Part shown: positions 35,572 through 44,471 of the stretch, in pieces | Numbering within the stretch: the first letter of the stretch is position 1 | Layout of the letters: every line of letters begins with the position of its first letter | Source of the DNA: Pseudomonas fluorescens | GTDB taxonomy: Bacteria; Pseudomonadota; Gammaproteobacteria; Pseudomonadales; Pseudomonadaceae | Length of the DNA: 64,000 nucleotides | Assembly: GCF_900636825.1 (NCBI RefSeq) | Contig: NZ_LR134318.1 | Location: 4,139,501 to 4,203,500 of the forward strand | Direction: 5' to 3' | Position numbers and translations under genes: made by a program | Notes under the pieces: model-generated | What the model was told of the DNA's origin: nothing | Databases searched by the model: none | What the model saw: the letters and a program-made list of their open reading frames with translations, nothing else

Positions 35572-35991
35572 ATGCAAACTCTCTACACCGCAATCGCAAC
35601 TTCCACTGGCGGCCGTGACGGTCGCGCGATCTCCAGCGACAACGTGCTCGACGTCAAACTGGCCACGCCAAAAGAGCTTGGCGGTGCTGGCGGTGCGGCA
35701 ACCAACCCTGAACAACTGTTCGCTGCCGGTTACTCGGCCTGCTTTATCGGCGCACTGAAATTCGTCGCCAGCCAGACCAAACGCAAGATTCCCGACGACG
35801 CTTCGATCACCGCCCACGTCGGTATCGGGCAGATCCCTGGCGGTTTCGGTCTGGACATCGACTTGCACATCAGTCTGCCAGGCCTGGAACAAGCCGACGC
35901 GCAATCGCTGGTCGACGCTGCGCACCAGGTCTGCCCGTACTCCAACGCCACCCGTGGCAACGTCGATGTCCGTCTGCACGTGACTGTGTAA
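35572..35991 (+). CDS. ohr: Organic hydroperoxide resistance protein Ohr
   Basis: This 139-residue OsmC/Ohr-family peroxidase reduces organic hydroperoxides, using lipoyl proteins in studied members. Both active-site cysteines are present, in AAGYSACFIGAL and HQVCPYSNATRGN, and the catalytic arginine is near GGRDGR. It begins MQTLYTAIATSTGGRDG. Full length. It is likely repressed by the OhrR encoded upstream and followed 36 bases later by an esterase gene that may share its transcript. Confidence 0.96.
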   Translation: MQTLYTAIATSTGGRDGRAISSDNVLDVKLATPKELGGAGGAATNPEQLFAAGYSACFIGALKFVASQTKRKIPDDASITAHVGIGQIPGGFGLDIDLHISLPGLEQADAQSLVDAAHQVCPYSNATRGNVDVRLHVTV

Positions 35992-36027
35992 CCACCGAAG
36001 CCCCCGGCCCGAACATGGAAATTGAAC

Positions 36028-37038
36028 ATGAACACTTTCAGCAAAGTCTTGACCGGTACCCTTCTCGCCCTGTCGGTGCACAGCGCTTTTGCCGGTGATG
36101 TCGAACACAACACCCAGTCATTCCTCGATGCGCTGAATGCCGGCAGCGGCAAGCCGATCGAGCAGCTTTCGCCCAAGGATGCCCGCGCCGTGCTGGTTGG
36201 CGCGCAGTCCGGGGTCAAGTTGACGTTGCCCGAAGCCGATGTCAGCGAGAAGACCGTCCAGGTCGATGGCCAACCGTTGAGCCTGACCATCGTCCGGCCG
36301 GCCGCGGTCAAAGGTGAGCTGCCGGTGTTCATGTTCTTCCACGGTGGCGGCTGGGTGCTGGGGGATTTCCCGACTCACGAACGTCTGGTGCGGGATCTGG
36401 TGGTCGGCTCGGGGGCGGCGGCGGTGTTCGTCAATTACACCCCTTCGCCGGAAGCGCATTACCCGGTGGCAATCAACCAGGCCTATGCCGCGACCAAATG
36501 GGTGGCGGAACATGGCAAAGAGATCAACGTCGATGGCAAGCGTCTGGCGGTGGCCGGCAACAGCGTCGGTGGCAACATGGCGGCAGTTGTGGCGCTGATG
36601 GCCAAAGTCAAGGGCACCCCGGCGATCAAATTCCAGGTGCTGCTGTGGCCGGTGACCGACGCCAACTTCGACACCGGTTCCTACAACCAGTACGCCGAAG
36701 GGCACTTCCTCACTCGCAACATGATGAAGTGGTTCTGGGACAACTACACCACCGACGCCAAGCAGCGTAACGAGATCTACGCTTCACCGCTGCGCGCCAC
36801 TATTGCGCAGCTCAAAGGTTTGCCGCCAGCGCTGGTGCAGACTGCCGGTGCCGATGTATTGCGGGATGAAGGCGAGGCTTATGCACGCAAACTCGACGAG
36901 GCTGGTGTGCCGGTGACGGCAGTGCGTTACAACGGCATGATCCACGATTACGGTTTGCTCAACGTGGTCAGCCAAGTGCCGGCGGTGCGTTCGGCGATGT
37001 TGCAGGCTGCGCAGGAGCTCAAGGAACACCTGAAGTAA
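36028..37038 (+). CDS. Exported alpha/beta-hydrolase (GDXG esterase family)
   Basis: This 336-residue enzyme has a Sec signal peptide ending around SAFAGD, so it should act in the periplasm. The oxyanion motif HGGGWVLGDF and the nucleophile elbow GNSVGGN (GDSAGG in most members, here with N and V) place it in the hormone-sensitive-lipase-like family. Asp in TAGADVLRDE and His in YNGMIHDYG complete the triad. ATG 36028 follows GGAAATTGAAC. It closely follows ohr; in several pseudomonads an esterase sits beside ohr, suggesting a role in peroxide-derived esters, but this is inferred only. Confidence 0.88.
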   Translation: MNTFSKVLTGTLLALSVHSAFAGDVEHNTQSFLDALNAGSGKPIEQLSPKDARAVLVGAQSGVKLTLPEADVSEKTVQVDGQPLSLTIVRPAAVKGELPVFMFFHGGGWVLGDFPTHERLVRDLVVGSGAAAVFVNYTPSPEAHYPVAINQAYAATKWVAEHGKEINVDGKRLAVAGNSVGGNMAAVVALMAKVKGTPAIKFQVLLWPVTDANFDTGSYNQYAEGHFLTRNMMKWFWDNYTTDAKQRNEIYASPLRATIAQLKGLPPALVQTAGADVLRDEGEAYARKLDEAGVPVTAVRYNGMIHDYGLLNVVSQVPAVRSAMLQAAQELKEHLK

Positions 37039-37079
37039 ACTCCTACAACGGATTCGTGTTGATGCAAATCCCGCAGGCA

Positions 37080-37112
37080 TAAAAAAACCCGACTCAATGG
37101 TCGGGTTTTTTC
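37080..37112. terminator. Bidirectional terminator, esterase/efp
   Basis: AAAAAAACCCGAC, a short loop and GTCGGGTTTTTTC form a T-flanked stem between the convergent genes. Confidence 0.9.
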
Positions 37113-37131
37113 TTTCCGCAGAAAGCAGTGC

Positions 37132-37701
37132 TTATTTCGCACGGCCTTTGTAGGAACCGCCTTCGCGGGTATCGATCTCGATCATGTCGCCGATTTCGAT
37201 GAAGTCAGCAACCGACAGCTCGGTACCGTTCTTCAGTTTGGCAGGCTTCATCACCTTGCCGGAAGTGTCACCGCGAGCGGAACCTTCGGTGTAGTCAACC
37301 TGACGCACGATAGTGGTCGGCAGCTCTACGGAAACCAGACGCTCTTCGAAGAACACTGCTTCGCAAACGTCGGTCATGCCTTCTTCCACGAACGGCAGAA
37401 CGGCTTCGATGTCTTCAGCGTTCAGCTCGTACATGGTGTAGTCGGTGGTGTCCATGAACGTGTAGGAGTCACCGCTGATGAAAGACAGGGTGGCTTCTTT
37501 GCGATCCAGGATCACGTCGTCCAGTTTGTCGTCCGCACCGTAAACGGTTTCGGTCTTGTAACCGGTCAGCAGGTTCTTCAGCTTGGTCTTCATGATCGCG
37601 CTGTTACGGCCCGATTTGGTGAATTCAGCTTTCTGAACCAGCCAAGGATCGTTGTCGATACGGATCACGGTACCGGGTTTGAGTTCTTTACCAGTTTTCA
37701 T
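37132..37701 (-). CDS. efp: Translation elongation factor P
   Basis: This 189-residue factor relieves ribosome stalling at polyproline. The three beta-barrel domains are of normal length. The loop FTKSGRNSA puts arginine at position 32, the type modified by rhamnose, and the modifying enzyme EarP is encoded just upstream in the same direction. It starts MKTGKELKPGTVIRID. This pairing is established in Pseudomonas and Shewanella. Confidence 0.96.
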   Translation of the reverse strand: MKTGKELKPGTVIRIDNDPWLVQKAEFTKSGRNSAIMKTKLKNLLTGYKTETVYGADDKLDDVILDRKEATLSFISGDSYTFMDTTDYTMYELNAEDIEAVLPFVEEGMTDVCEAVFFEERLVSVELPTTIVRQVDYTEGSARGDTSGKVMKPAKLKNGTELSVADFIEIGDMIEIDTREGGSYKGRAK

Positions 37702-37749
37702 TGCGAATATCCGAATTTGGATGGGATTTACAAAAATCTAGGCCGCGTA

Positions 37750-38892
37750 TCATATCCAATTTAGGTAAAACTGTACCAGCGCTGCGGCAAGATCCGCCTG
37801 CAAGCCTTGTTCCAGACACCACGCTTCGGCGTTTTCCTGCAATTGCGGCCAGTGTTCACGGGCCGTGAGCCAGTGTTCGCCGATGGGTTGCCCCGCACAC
37901 CACGCGCGCCAGAGACCGTTCATCGCCTCGGCCGCGGCCGGCGACAAGCCCTTGGTGTAGAGCGCCAGGAAAGCGTCGAGCTTGTCCAAGTGAATGTCTT
38001 CGTCCTGCTGATAGATGTGCCAGAGCATCGGCCGCCCGGCCCATTGCGCGCGAACGAACGAATCCTCGCCGCGCACCGCGTTGAAATCGCAGCACCAGAG
38101 CAAATGATCGTATTGATCCTGTCGGACGAACGGCAGCACTTGCACGGTCAGCGACTCGCGCACATGAATCGCGCCGACGGTCAGGGTTTCCACTTCGAGC
38201 CAGCGCGCGACATCGCCGAGAATCCGTCCTTCCGGCACCAGCAGGTGGGTCGATTGCCGATCGCTGGCCAGCACGTCGAGCCAACCGGCCAACCCGGGGT
38301 TTTCATAGGCGAACAGCGAGATCAGTTGCGCGTCGGGCGCAGGATCGATGCCCAGCGCTTGCAGGAATTGTCGCTGCGCCCGGCGATCCTGCTGAAATTG
38401 CCGACGCTGCTCGAGCAATCCTCGTTCACGCAGCAGTCCGCCGGTCCCCGGCTGAAACCCCGGAAAGAAAAAATACTTCTGCACCGATTTGAATTTGACC
38501 GACGGCAAACCGTGGCAGCCCACCACCCAGTCTTCGGCGCTGAGATAGTCGAGGTTCATCCACAATGGCGGCTGCTCCCGCGCTGCCATGGCTTCCATGT
38601 AATCGCCCGGCAATTGACAGGCGAATGCAGCAATCACGACGTCTGCCGCCTCGGCGTGCGACCACTCGGCAGGCCAATGACGCACGTCTACGCCCTGCTG
38701 CGATTGCTGCGCGGCATCGATGTCGATCTGCGGGCAGATGCGTTCGAAAGCGCGCAGGTCATCAACCCACAAGCGCACGTCGAGCCCATGTTCAGCCACC
38801 AATTGCCGGGCCAGACGCCAGGTCACGCCAATGTCGCCATAGTTGTCGACGACCGTGCAAAAAATATCCCAGCGGGTTTTCAGTACCGGCAT
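37750..38892 (-). CDS. earP: EF-P arginine rhamnosyltransferase EarP
   Basis: This 380-residue GT-B-fold enzyme attaches rhamnose from dTDP-rhamnose to Arg32 of EF-P. The N-terminus MPVLKTRWDIFCTVVDNYGDIGVTWRLARQ contains the conserved D-N-Y-G-D-I-G segment with the catalytic Asp; the C-terminal half has LLWCCDFNAVRGEDSFVRAQWAG with the nucleotide-sugar binding acidic residues. ATG 38892 gives this family N-terminus; the longer frame adds 15 residues. The 48-base gap to efp suggests one transcript. Confidence 0.95.
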   Translation of the reverse strand: MPVLKTRWDIFCTVVDNYGDIGVTWRLARQLVAEHGLDVRLWVDDLRAFERICPQIDIDAAQQSQQGVDVRHWPAEWSHAEAADVVIAAFACQLPGDYMEAMAAREQPPLWMNLDYLSAEDWVVGCHGLPSVKFKSVQKYFFFPGFQPGTGGLLRERGLLEQRRQFQQDRRAQRQFLQALGIDPAPDAQLISLFAYENPGLAGWLDVLASDRQSTHLLVPEGRILGDVARWLEVETLTVGAIHVRESLTVQVLPFVRQDQYDHLLWCCDFNAVRGEDSFVRAQWAGRPMLWHIYQQDEDIHLDKLDAFLALYTKGLSPAAAEAMNGLWRAWCAGQPIGEHWLTAREHWPQLQENAEAWCLEQGLQADLAAALVQFYLNWI

Positions 38893-39016
38893 GCAAATCT
38901 CCCGTTGGCAAAAGCGCCGATTGTCCGCATAAATCACCTCGCGCAGAAGAGCCGACGGCGATTAATCTTCGTGCGACAATCGCCACTCGCCCGACACCAT
39001 CCGCCAGGAGGCAGCC

Positions 39017-39436
39017 ATGCCCTATCGCCCAAATCCGCGTCGCCCCTTGCCTGTTCAGCTTAGTGTGCTGCAGTTGACCGGCAGCATTGCCTTGGGCATG
39101 TGGCTGGGTTTCCTTGCCATCGCGCTGACCTGCTGGCTGCTGTCACGCTTGCTGTTCACGGAAGAGCTGGCGCCCGTCGCCCAAGCGGTGCAGCAACTGG
39201 CCAATCCGCCGGCACCAGCAGCGGCACCGGTAGTGCGGCCGGATATCCCTCCGCAAAGTCCTTTGTTCGATCAGTACGAAGAAAACCTGCGCAAGCGCGA
39301 GCAACAGGTGCGCCTCGATCAGGCCCGCAGCAATAATCGTAATCAGTCGAACCCTAAATGCCAGTTCTGGTTGCAGCAGGATCAGACGGCTCCCAGCGAA
39401 AAGAGTCGCGCCAACGTTTTGCAATTTTGCGATTGA
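39017..39436 (+). CDS. Single-pass membrane protein of unknown function
   Basis: This 139-residue protein has a basic proline-rich start, one membrane helix (about 20-48), a Pro/Ala-rich linker (about 62-80), then a charged helical segment with alternating Arg, Gln and Glu that ends in CQFWLQQDQ. The topology suggests a short cytoplasmic end and a periplasmic helical part. No family was recognised. It runs directly into the Gre-like gene (two-base gap), so they are co-transcribed. Confidence 0.75.
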   Translation: MPYRPNPRRPLPVQLSVLQLTGSIALGMWLGFLAIALTCWLLSRLLFTEELAPVAQAVQQLANPPAPAAAPVVRPDIPPQSPLFDQYEENLRKREQQVRLDQARSNNRNQSNPKCQFWLQQDQTAPSEKSRANVLQFCD

Positions 39437-39438
39437 TC

Positions 39439-39921
39439 ATGAACAAGCACAGTGTCCACCAACTGATTCTGGAAAAATTGCGCTTCGACCTCGACATCGC
39501 CGAACGCGCCGCGCAAACCGCCTACGAAACCGCGACCCACGAAGAAAATATCGCCGAAAACAAATACGACACGCTCGGGCTCGAGGCGTCTTATCTGGCG
39601 GCGGGTCAGGCGAAACGGGTCGAGGAAATCCGCCAGTCACTGGCGCTGTGCCAGAACCTGACGTTGCGCGCCTATGATGAACAGCGTCGCATTGAAGTCG
39701 GCGCCCTGCTCGGTCTGGAAGACGAAAAGGGTCGCGAGCAATGGCTGTTTCTGGCGCCGGATGCGGCGGGCCTGAAAGTTGATGTGGTCGGCCAGCCGAT
39801 TACCGTCATCACCCCGCGCTCACCGCTGGGCAAAAGCCTGCTGGGCAAGTTCGAGGGCGATGAGGTGGAGATTCTGGTGGCCGGCACCCGGCAACAGTTC
39901 GCTGTTACCGAGGTGCTCTGA
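39439..39921 (+). CDS. GreA/GreB-family transcription factor-like protein
   Basis: This 160-residue protein has an N-terminal coiled coil (about 1-75) and a C-terminal FKBP-like domain ending in SPLGKSLLGKFEGDEVEI, the usual Gre C-terminal block. The acidic pair at the coiled-coil tip needed for RNA cleavage is not in its normal context (HEENIAENKYDTLG), and sequence between the two domains is shorter than in GreA/GreB. It may therefore modulate RNA polymerase without cleavage, like Rnk or Gfh1, or serve another role. True greB is at 59978. ATG 39439 is preferred. Confidence 0.8.
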   Translation: MNKHSVHQLILEKLRFDLDIAERAAQTAYETATHEENIAENKYDTLGLEASYLAAGQAKRVEEIRQSLALCQNLTLRAYDEQRRIEVGALLGLEDEKGREQWLFLAPDAAGLKVDVVGQPITVITPRSPLGKSLLGKFEGDEVEILVAGTRQQFAVTEVL

Positions 39922-39930
39922 AACGAAGGA

Positions 39931-40905
39931 TCAGTGAACCGGCAATTCGACGCCGTCGAAGAGCTCTTCCAGTTCCTGCTTGTTGTGACACTGAATGGCT
40001 TTGGCCATGACTTCGCGAGTCAGATGCGGGGCGAACTTCTCGATGAAGTCGCACATGAAACCGCGCAGAAAGGTACCGCGACGGAAGCCGATCTTGGTGA
40101 TGCTCGACTCGAACAGCTCGCTGGCATCCAGCACCACCAAATCGTTGTCGAGTTTGGTATCGACCGCCATTTTAGCGACGATGCCTACGCCCAGACCAAG
40201 GCGCACGTAGGTTTTGATCACGTCGGCGTCGGCGGCGGTAAACACCACTTTCGGCGTCAGGCCACGATGGCTGAACGCTTCATCGAGCTTGGAACGACCG
40301 GTGAAACCGAATACGTACGTCACGATCGGGTATTCGGCCAGGGCTTCCAGGGTCAGCTTCGGCAGCTTGGTCAGCGGGTGGCCCTGAGGCACGACCACGC
40401 AACGGTTCCAGCGGTAGCACGGCATCATCACCAGATCGCCGAACAGCTCCAGCGCTTCGGTGGCAATGGCGAAATCGACGGTACCGTCCGCGGCCATTTC
40501 GGCGATCTGCATCGGCGAACCCTGGTGCATGTGCAGCGCCACGTCAGGATATTGCTTGATGAAATTGCTGATCACCGGCGGCAACGCGTAACGCGCCTGG
40601 GTATGCGTAGTGGCGATCGACAGCGTGCCCTTCTTCTCGTTGGAAAATTCCTGGGCGATCTGCTTGATGCTTTCCACCTTGCGCAAAATCTCGCCAGCGG
40701 TGGTGATGATGCGCTCGCCGGCCGGGGTGACGCGGGTCAGGTGCTTGCCGCTGCGGGCGAACACTTCGACGCCGAGTTCGTCTTCCAGCAGGCGGATTTG
40801 TTTACTGATGCCCGGTTGCGAGGTGTAAAGGCTTTGGGCTGTAGCGGAAACGTTGAGGTCGTGGTGCGCCACTTCCCAGATGTAGCGCAATTGTTGAAGC
40901 TTCAT
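39931..40905 (-). CDS. cysB: LysR-type regulator CysB
   Basis: This 324-residue protein matches CysB, activator of sulfate-assimilation genes. The N-terminus MKLQQLRYIWEVAHHDLNVS and the HTH (TAQSLYTSQPGISKQIRLLE) are characteristic, followed by the inducer domain with TTHTQARYALPPVI and TYVFGFTGRSKLDEAF, a block typical of CysB/Cbl. Full length. N-acetylserine is the known inducer in enteric bacteria. It is convergent with the Gre-like gene. Confidence 0.96.
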   Translation of the reverse strand: MKLQQLRYIWEVAHHDLNVSATAQSLYTSQPGISKQIRLLEDELGVEVFARSGKHLTRVTPAGERIITTAGEILRKVESIKQIAQEFSNEKKGTLSIATTHTQARYALPPVISNFIKQYPDVALHMHQGSPMQIAEMAADGTVDFAIATEALELFGDLVMMPCYRWNRCVVVPQGHPLTKLPKLTLEALAEYPIVTYVFGFTGRSKLDEAFSHRGLTPKVVFTAADADVIKTYVRLGLGVGIVAKMAVDTKLDNDLVVLDASELFESSITKIGFRRGTFLRGFMCDFIEKFAPHLTREVMAKAIQCHNKQELEELFDGVELPVH

Positions 40906-41018
40906 ATGTATCCCTCAAAGCAGATAGACGCCACGGGCATCAGCGACGGTATATAACTATATTAATGGTTTGAAGAATAAATCTAGAACTTTTTTATCAA
41001 AGTGCCATTATTCCCGCA

Positions 41019-41522
41019 TCAGCGATCTTCACGCCGCCGACGCTCCACCAGTGGCACCAGATAAACCGGCACCTTGGCCAATTGCAGGACCCGAGCCGCC
41101 GTGCGCCCTAACGGCGTTTCCGCCCCCACCCCGTGGCTGTGGCTTCCTACGATCAGCAAATCGACCGAGAGTTTCTGTACCTGGTCGAGAATCACCTGCG
41201 ACGGATCGCCCTGCACCACGCGCACGGCACGGATGCGTTGCAGATCCTGCTCGCCCTCTTCCCCCAATTCTTCGCGGAAACTGTCGAGCACTCGCTGCTC
41301 GATGCTGGCGATGACTGTTTTCAGACCCTGGCTATGGAATTCGTTCAATGACTGCTCATCGAGATAGCTCTGCAACACCGATTCGGCGAACAGCCCCATC
41401 GGTTCAACCGCGTGCACCACATACAAATCGGCATTGAACGTCCGCGCTAACGCCAGGGCGTGCTGCATCACCAACGGCGCGTACAGACCGAGGTCGGTGG
41501 CATACAGCATCGAGCGAATCAT
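41019..41522 (-). CDS. Universal stress protein (UspA family)
   Basis: This 167-residue single-domain Usp has MIRSMLYATDLGLYA at the start and VGSHSHGVGAETPLGRTAAR near the end. The latter resembles the G-2x-G-9x-G(S/T) nucleotide-binding loop, with variation. The long reading frame that continues upstream to 41870 is antisense to the next gene and is not used; ATG 41522 follows GGAGG. Its role is general stress; no specific partner is visible. Confidence 0.87.
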   Translation of the reverse strand: MIRSMLYATDLGLYAPLVMQHALALARTFNADLYVVHAVEPMGLFAESVLQSYLDEQSLNEFHSQGLKTVIASIEQRVLDSFREELGEEGEQDLQRIRAVRVVQGDPSQVILDQVQKLSVDLLIVGSHSHGVGAETPLGRTAARVLQLAKVPVYLVPLVERRRREDR

Positions 41523-41617
41523 ATGACCTCCTCGCGACCAACATGGCGGAGATTGATTCAGCTTAGCAGTGCCTTGGCGAGTACGACGTGCGGCGTAACG
41601 TCTTGAACCACAGCGTT

Positions 41618-42523
41618 TTAAATCGACGGTTCGTTGCTGATGCCATGAGGCACGTGGCCGGTGGCGACGACTTCGCGCGCCAGTTCGCAATGGCCGGCCT
41701 GATCGTCGAAGAACACGTCGGCAGCGAATGCTTCGAGGAACGCCGATTTGGTCAGCCCACCAAGAAACAGCGATTCGTCGAGACGGATATCCCACTCGCG
41801 CAAGGTGCGGATCACCCGCTCGTGCGCCGGCGCCGAGCGCGCAGTCACCAGCGCCGTGCGAATCGGGCAATCGTCGTCGGGAAACTCGCGCTGCAACAGA
41901 TTGAGCGCCGCCAGAAACCCCTTGAACGGTCCGCCCCGCAATGGTTCGCGGGCCGCTTCGCGCTCCTTGGCCTGAAACGCTTCCAGTCCGCCCGACTGAT
42001 AAACCCGCTCCGACTCGTCGGAAAAAATTACCGCGTCACCGTCGAAGGCGATGCGCAATTCGTCGCTGGCCGCGCGACTGGCACCGCCGGACAAAATTGT
42101 CGCGGCGGCGAACCCGGCGTCCAGTGCGGCGCGCACGTCCTCGGCATGGGTGGAAAGAAACAAGTCGCAACCGAAGGCTTTCAGATACGGATACGGACTG
42201 CGCCCGCCGACAAACGCCGCGCGGGAAATCGCCAGACCGTAATGGTGAATCGAGTTGAATACGCGCAACCCGGTGTCGGCGCTGTTGCGCGAAACGAGGA
42301 TGACTTCGACCCGCGCACGACCGAGGCGACTATTGAGATTCAGCAGTTTTTCCACCAGCGGGAACGCATCGCCGGGCGCAAGGATTTCGTCCTCGTGATC
42401 GATCTGATACTGCCGGTAGGCTTCGACGCCGCTGGACAGGTAGACCTTGTGGCTCTCGCTCAGATCGAACAGCGCACGCGATGAAATCGCCAGCACCAGT
42501 TTGTCATCAATGTTATTGGCCAT
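41618..42523 (-). CDS. 5'-nucleotidase (cytosolic NT5C1-like family)
   Basis: This 301-residue protein matches the 5'-nucleotidase family related to vertebrate cN-I. Visible are LVLAISSRALFDLSES, IDHEDEIL, VEVILVSRNSADTGLRVF (a haloacid-dehalogenase-like Ser/Asn motif) and a C-terminal FFDDQAGHCE with metal Asp residues. It would remove phosphate from nucleoside monophosphates. ATG 42523 (MANNIDDK) is chosen over the longer frame. It is next to panE in the same direction with 23 bases between. Confidence 0.87.
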   Translation of the reverse strand: MANNIDDKLVLAISSRALFDLSESHKVYLSSGVEAYRQYQIDHEDEILAPGDAFPLVEKLLNLNSRLGRARVEVILVSRNSADTGLRVFNSIHHYGLAISRAAFVGGRSPYPYLKAFGCDLFLSTHAEDVRAALDAGFAAATILSGGASRAASDELRIAFDGDAVIFSDESERVYQSGGLEAFQAKEREAAREPLRGGPFKGFLAALNLLQREFPDDDCPIRTALVTARSAPAHERVIRTLREWDIRLDESLFLGGLTKSAFLEAFAADVFFDDQAGHCELAREVVATGHVPHGISNEPSI

Positions 42524-42546
42524 GCTTTCCCCCGGAGCGGACCGAC

Positions 42547-43503
42547 TCACGCGTTGCGTCGGTCAATGAATCGCAAAGTGCGGTACAGCGCATCGATACG
42601 CGGCAAATCACAGCCCGCCGCTTTTGCCGCTGCCAGTGGCCGAGCGTAAATGGCCTCGAGCTCCAGCGGTCGTTTATGCACAAAATCGTGGTGCATGCTC
42701 GGCCAATAGTCGGGCATTTTCTCGGTCATCGTGAACAGGTAGTCAGCGTAGCCCGGCGGTATTTCGTGGCCGCATGCCGTGGCACCTTGCACGACTTCGG
42801 CCATCAGCGCCTGAATCAGCCCACGGCTGTCGGCATCGGCCATCAGCGGCGAGGTGCCGGCACCGAGCAGCACCGAAAGGCCGTTATAAGGAATATTCCA
42901 CACCAGTTTCTGCCCGCGCGCCTGCTGCAGATCGGGGATGGCCCGGGATTCTACGCCGGCCGCGCCGAACAGGCCGGCACCTTCCTCGACAATCGCCATC
43001 CGCGCCTGCTGATCCGCCGCCGCGCCGCTGTGATAACCGACACTGACCATACCGAGCGCCTGATGGGTGATCAGCCCCGGGCCATCGCGATGCACGCAGA
43101 TCAGGCACAGACCACCGAGCAGGTGCAGTGAATCGGGCAGCAAAGGGCGCAGGCTGTCCTCGACATCCAGACCGTTTTGCAGCAACAGGACTTTCGCGTC
43201 AGGTTTTGCCGCTTGCAGGATCGCCGGTGCCAGATCGACGTTGCTGGTAGTTTTCGCGCCTATCAGCAGCCAGTCGCACTTGGGCATGTCCTCGGCCGCA
43301 GAATAGGCCTGAGCCGGATGCAGCGTCAGCGGGCCGTGCACCGCACTGTTAATGTGTAATCCTCGCTCGGCCACTGCCGAAAACTCGCTGCGCAATAAAA
43401 AGTGCACATCGAACCCGGCGCGCGCCAGCATTACCCCGTAGAAACCACCGATTGCACCGGTACCGATAATCCCGATCACCGGTTTGTTGACTGCCGCCAT
43501 CAT
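42547..43503 (-). CDS. panE: 2-dehydropantoate 2-reductase family protein
   Basis: This 318-residue NADPH-dependent reductase has the cofactor loop IGIIGTGAIGGFYGVMLARAG, the second-domain Lys in LVWNIPYNGLSVLLG, and the KMPDYWPSMHHDF segment found in ApbA/PanE proteins. Ketopantoate reduction for pantothenate synthesis is likely, but pseudomonads have more than one homologue, so this may serve another 2-oxo acid. The first of two adjacent ATG codons overlaps the thioredoxin stop as ATGA; GAGGAG precedes it. Confidence 0.82.
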   Translation of the reverse strand: MMAAVNKPVIGIIGTGAIGGFYGVMLARAGFDVHFLLRSEFSAVAERGLHINSAVHGPLTLHPAQAYSAAEDMPKCDWLLIGAKTTSNVDLAPAILQAAKPDAKVLLLQNGLDVEDSLRPLLPDSLHLLGGLCLICVHRDGPGLITHQALGMVSVGYHSGAAADQQARMAIVEEGAGLFGAAGVESRAIPDLQQARGQKLVWNIPYNGLSVLLGAGTSPLMADADSRGLIQALMAEVVQGATACGHEIPPGYADYLFTMTEKMPDYWPSMHHDFVHKRPLELEAIYARPLAAAKAAGCDLPRIDALYRTLRFIDRRNA

Positions 43504-43886
43504 GGCAACTCCTCTGCGATTCGATTCAGCGCCTGCGCCAATCCCTCGTTGAGTGCTTCGGCGGTCAGGCGCGCGTGCAATGCGCCAAAGAACTCACCGT
43601 CGCGCACGACAAACAGCGCCGGCAAATGGAAAACCTGATAACGCTCCACCAATCCGCCGTTGTCCCCGGCATCGATCCAGCACAGCCGATCAACCGCCAG
43701 ACCGAGTGTCGGCAATACTTCGCGGGCATAGCGGCAACTGGCGCAGCCGACGCTGGTGAAAATCACCAGTGAAACGCCGCTCATCGCCAGTAGCCGCTGG
43801 TCGGCGTCGAAATCGGTCAGTTCGGATTCGACCACTATACTGGAGGAAACAATGTCAAATGGCTGACACAGGGAGTCTGTGCTCAT
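43500..43886 (-). CDS. Thioredoxin-family protein
   Basis: This protein of about 128 residues has a thioredoxin fold with the redox motif in FTSVGCASCRYAREVLP (CASC, not the usual CGPC) and the cis-proline in YQVFHLPALFVVRDG. There is no signal peptide, so it is cytoplasmic. It is translationally coupled to panE (ATGA). The assumed ATG at 43886 overlaps, on the opposite strand, the PilZ gene's start; an internal start is possible. The role is unknown. Confidence 0.8.
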   Translation of the reverse strand: MSTDSLCQPFDIVSSSIVVESELTDFDADQRLLAMSGVSLVIFTSVGCASCRYAREVLPTLGLAVDRLCWIDAGDNGGLVERYQVFHLPALFVVRDGEFFGALHARLTAEALNEGLAQALNRIAEELP

Positions 43887-44328
43887 GGGACGTTTCATAC
43901 CTCATCCGGACGAAGTACCGGTTGAATTGACCTTGCTCAAGCCTGAATGCATTTCCAGACACCGGCTGCACACTATCAGCCTCGGCGGCATCGCTTGCAA
44001 TTACCACCGTGCCTGGCGCCATGGCACCGCGTTGCAAGTCCGTCTGCCCACAGTCAACGCCGATATCTGTTATCCAGGCTACGTCGCATGGTGTTTGCGG
44101 CGCAAAAAAGGCTATCTGGTGGGCATCGCGTTCACCGATGAGCAGACGCTGTTCAGTGCGCGAATGGGTGAACAGGTGTGTCAAATCGAGCGTTACTGCC
44201 GCATGAACGACGCCCACGATGATCTGCAGGATATTCAGGCCCTGGCCCTGCAATGGGTCGAGCAACATGCCGATGAGTTTTCCCATGACAGCGTGTGCAA
44301 GGCTTTCGCCCAATCGCTGGCGGACTAG
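43885..44328 (+). CDS. PilZ-domain protein
   Basis: This 147-residue protein has a central PilZ-like beta-barrel (about 12-100). The usual RxxxR of c-di-GMP binding reads RHRLHTISLGGIAC, where the spacing and D/NxSxxG motif are partly preserved (TISLGG), so ligand binding is plausible but not assured. ATG 43885 and GTG 43879 are both possible starts after GGGAG. Together with the EAL and HD-GYP proteins it adds to c-di-GMP signalling in the window. Confidence 0.82.
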   Translation: MGRFIPHPDEVPVELTLLKPECISRHRLHTISLGGIACNYHRAWRHGTALQVRLPTVNADICYPGYVAWCLRRKKGYLVGIAFTDEQTLFSARMGEQVCQIERYCRMNDAHDDLQDIQALALQWVEQHADEFSHDSVCKAFAQSLAD

Positions 44329-44471
44329 CGCTGTGTTCCAAACACCTATTTGCCCATTGTCGAGCAGGCGCTTTACGCGCTAAGGTTCCGCTCCCCGACG
44401 CGCTTAAATCTGCTGTGCTCCGCCGCGCGGGGATCGCTGGCGGCCGGCACCCGTGACCTGACGAGTAAACG

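Noticed and set aside
41522..41870. N-terminal extension of the universal stress protein
   Set aside because: The added residues are Arg/Ser-rich and lie partly antisense to the 5'-nucleotidase gene; the Usp core starts at MIRSMLY.
43830..43862. TTGACA...TATAGT promoter on the minus strand inside the thioredoxin start region
   Set aside because: Spacer is only 13 bases; it would also transcribe from within the coding sequence.
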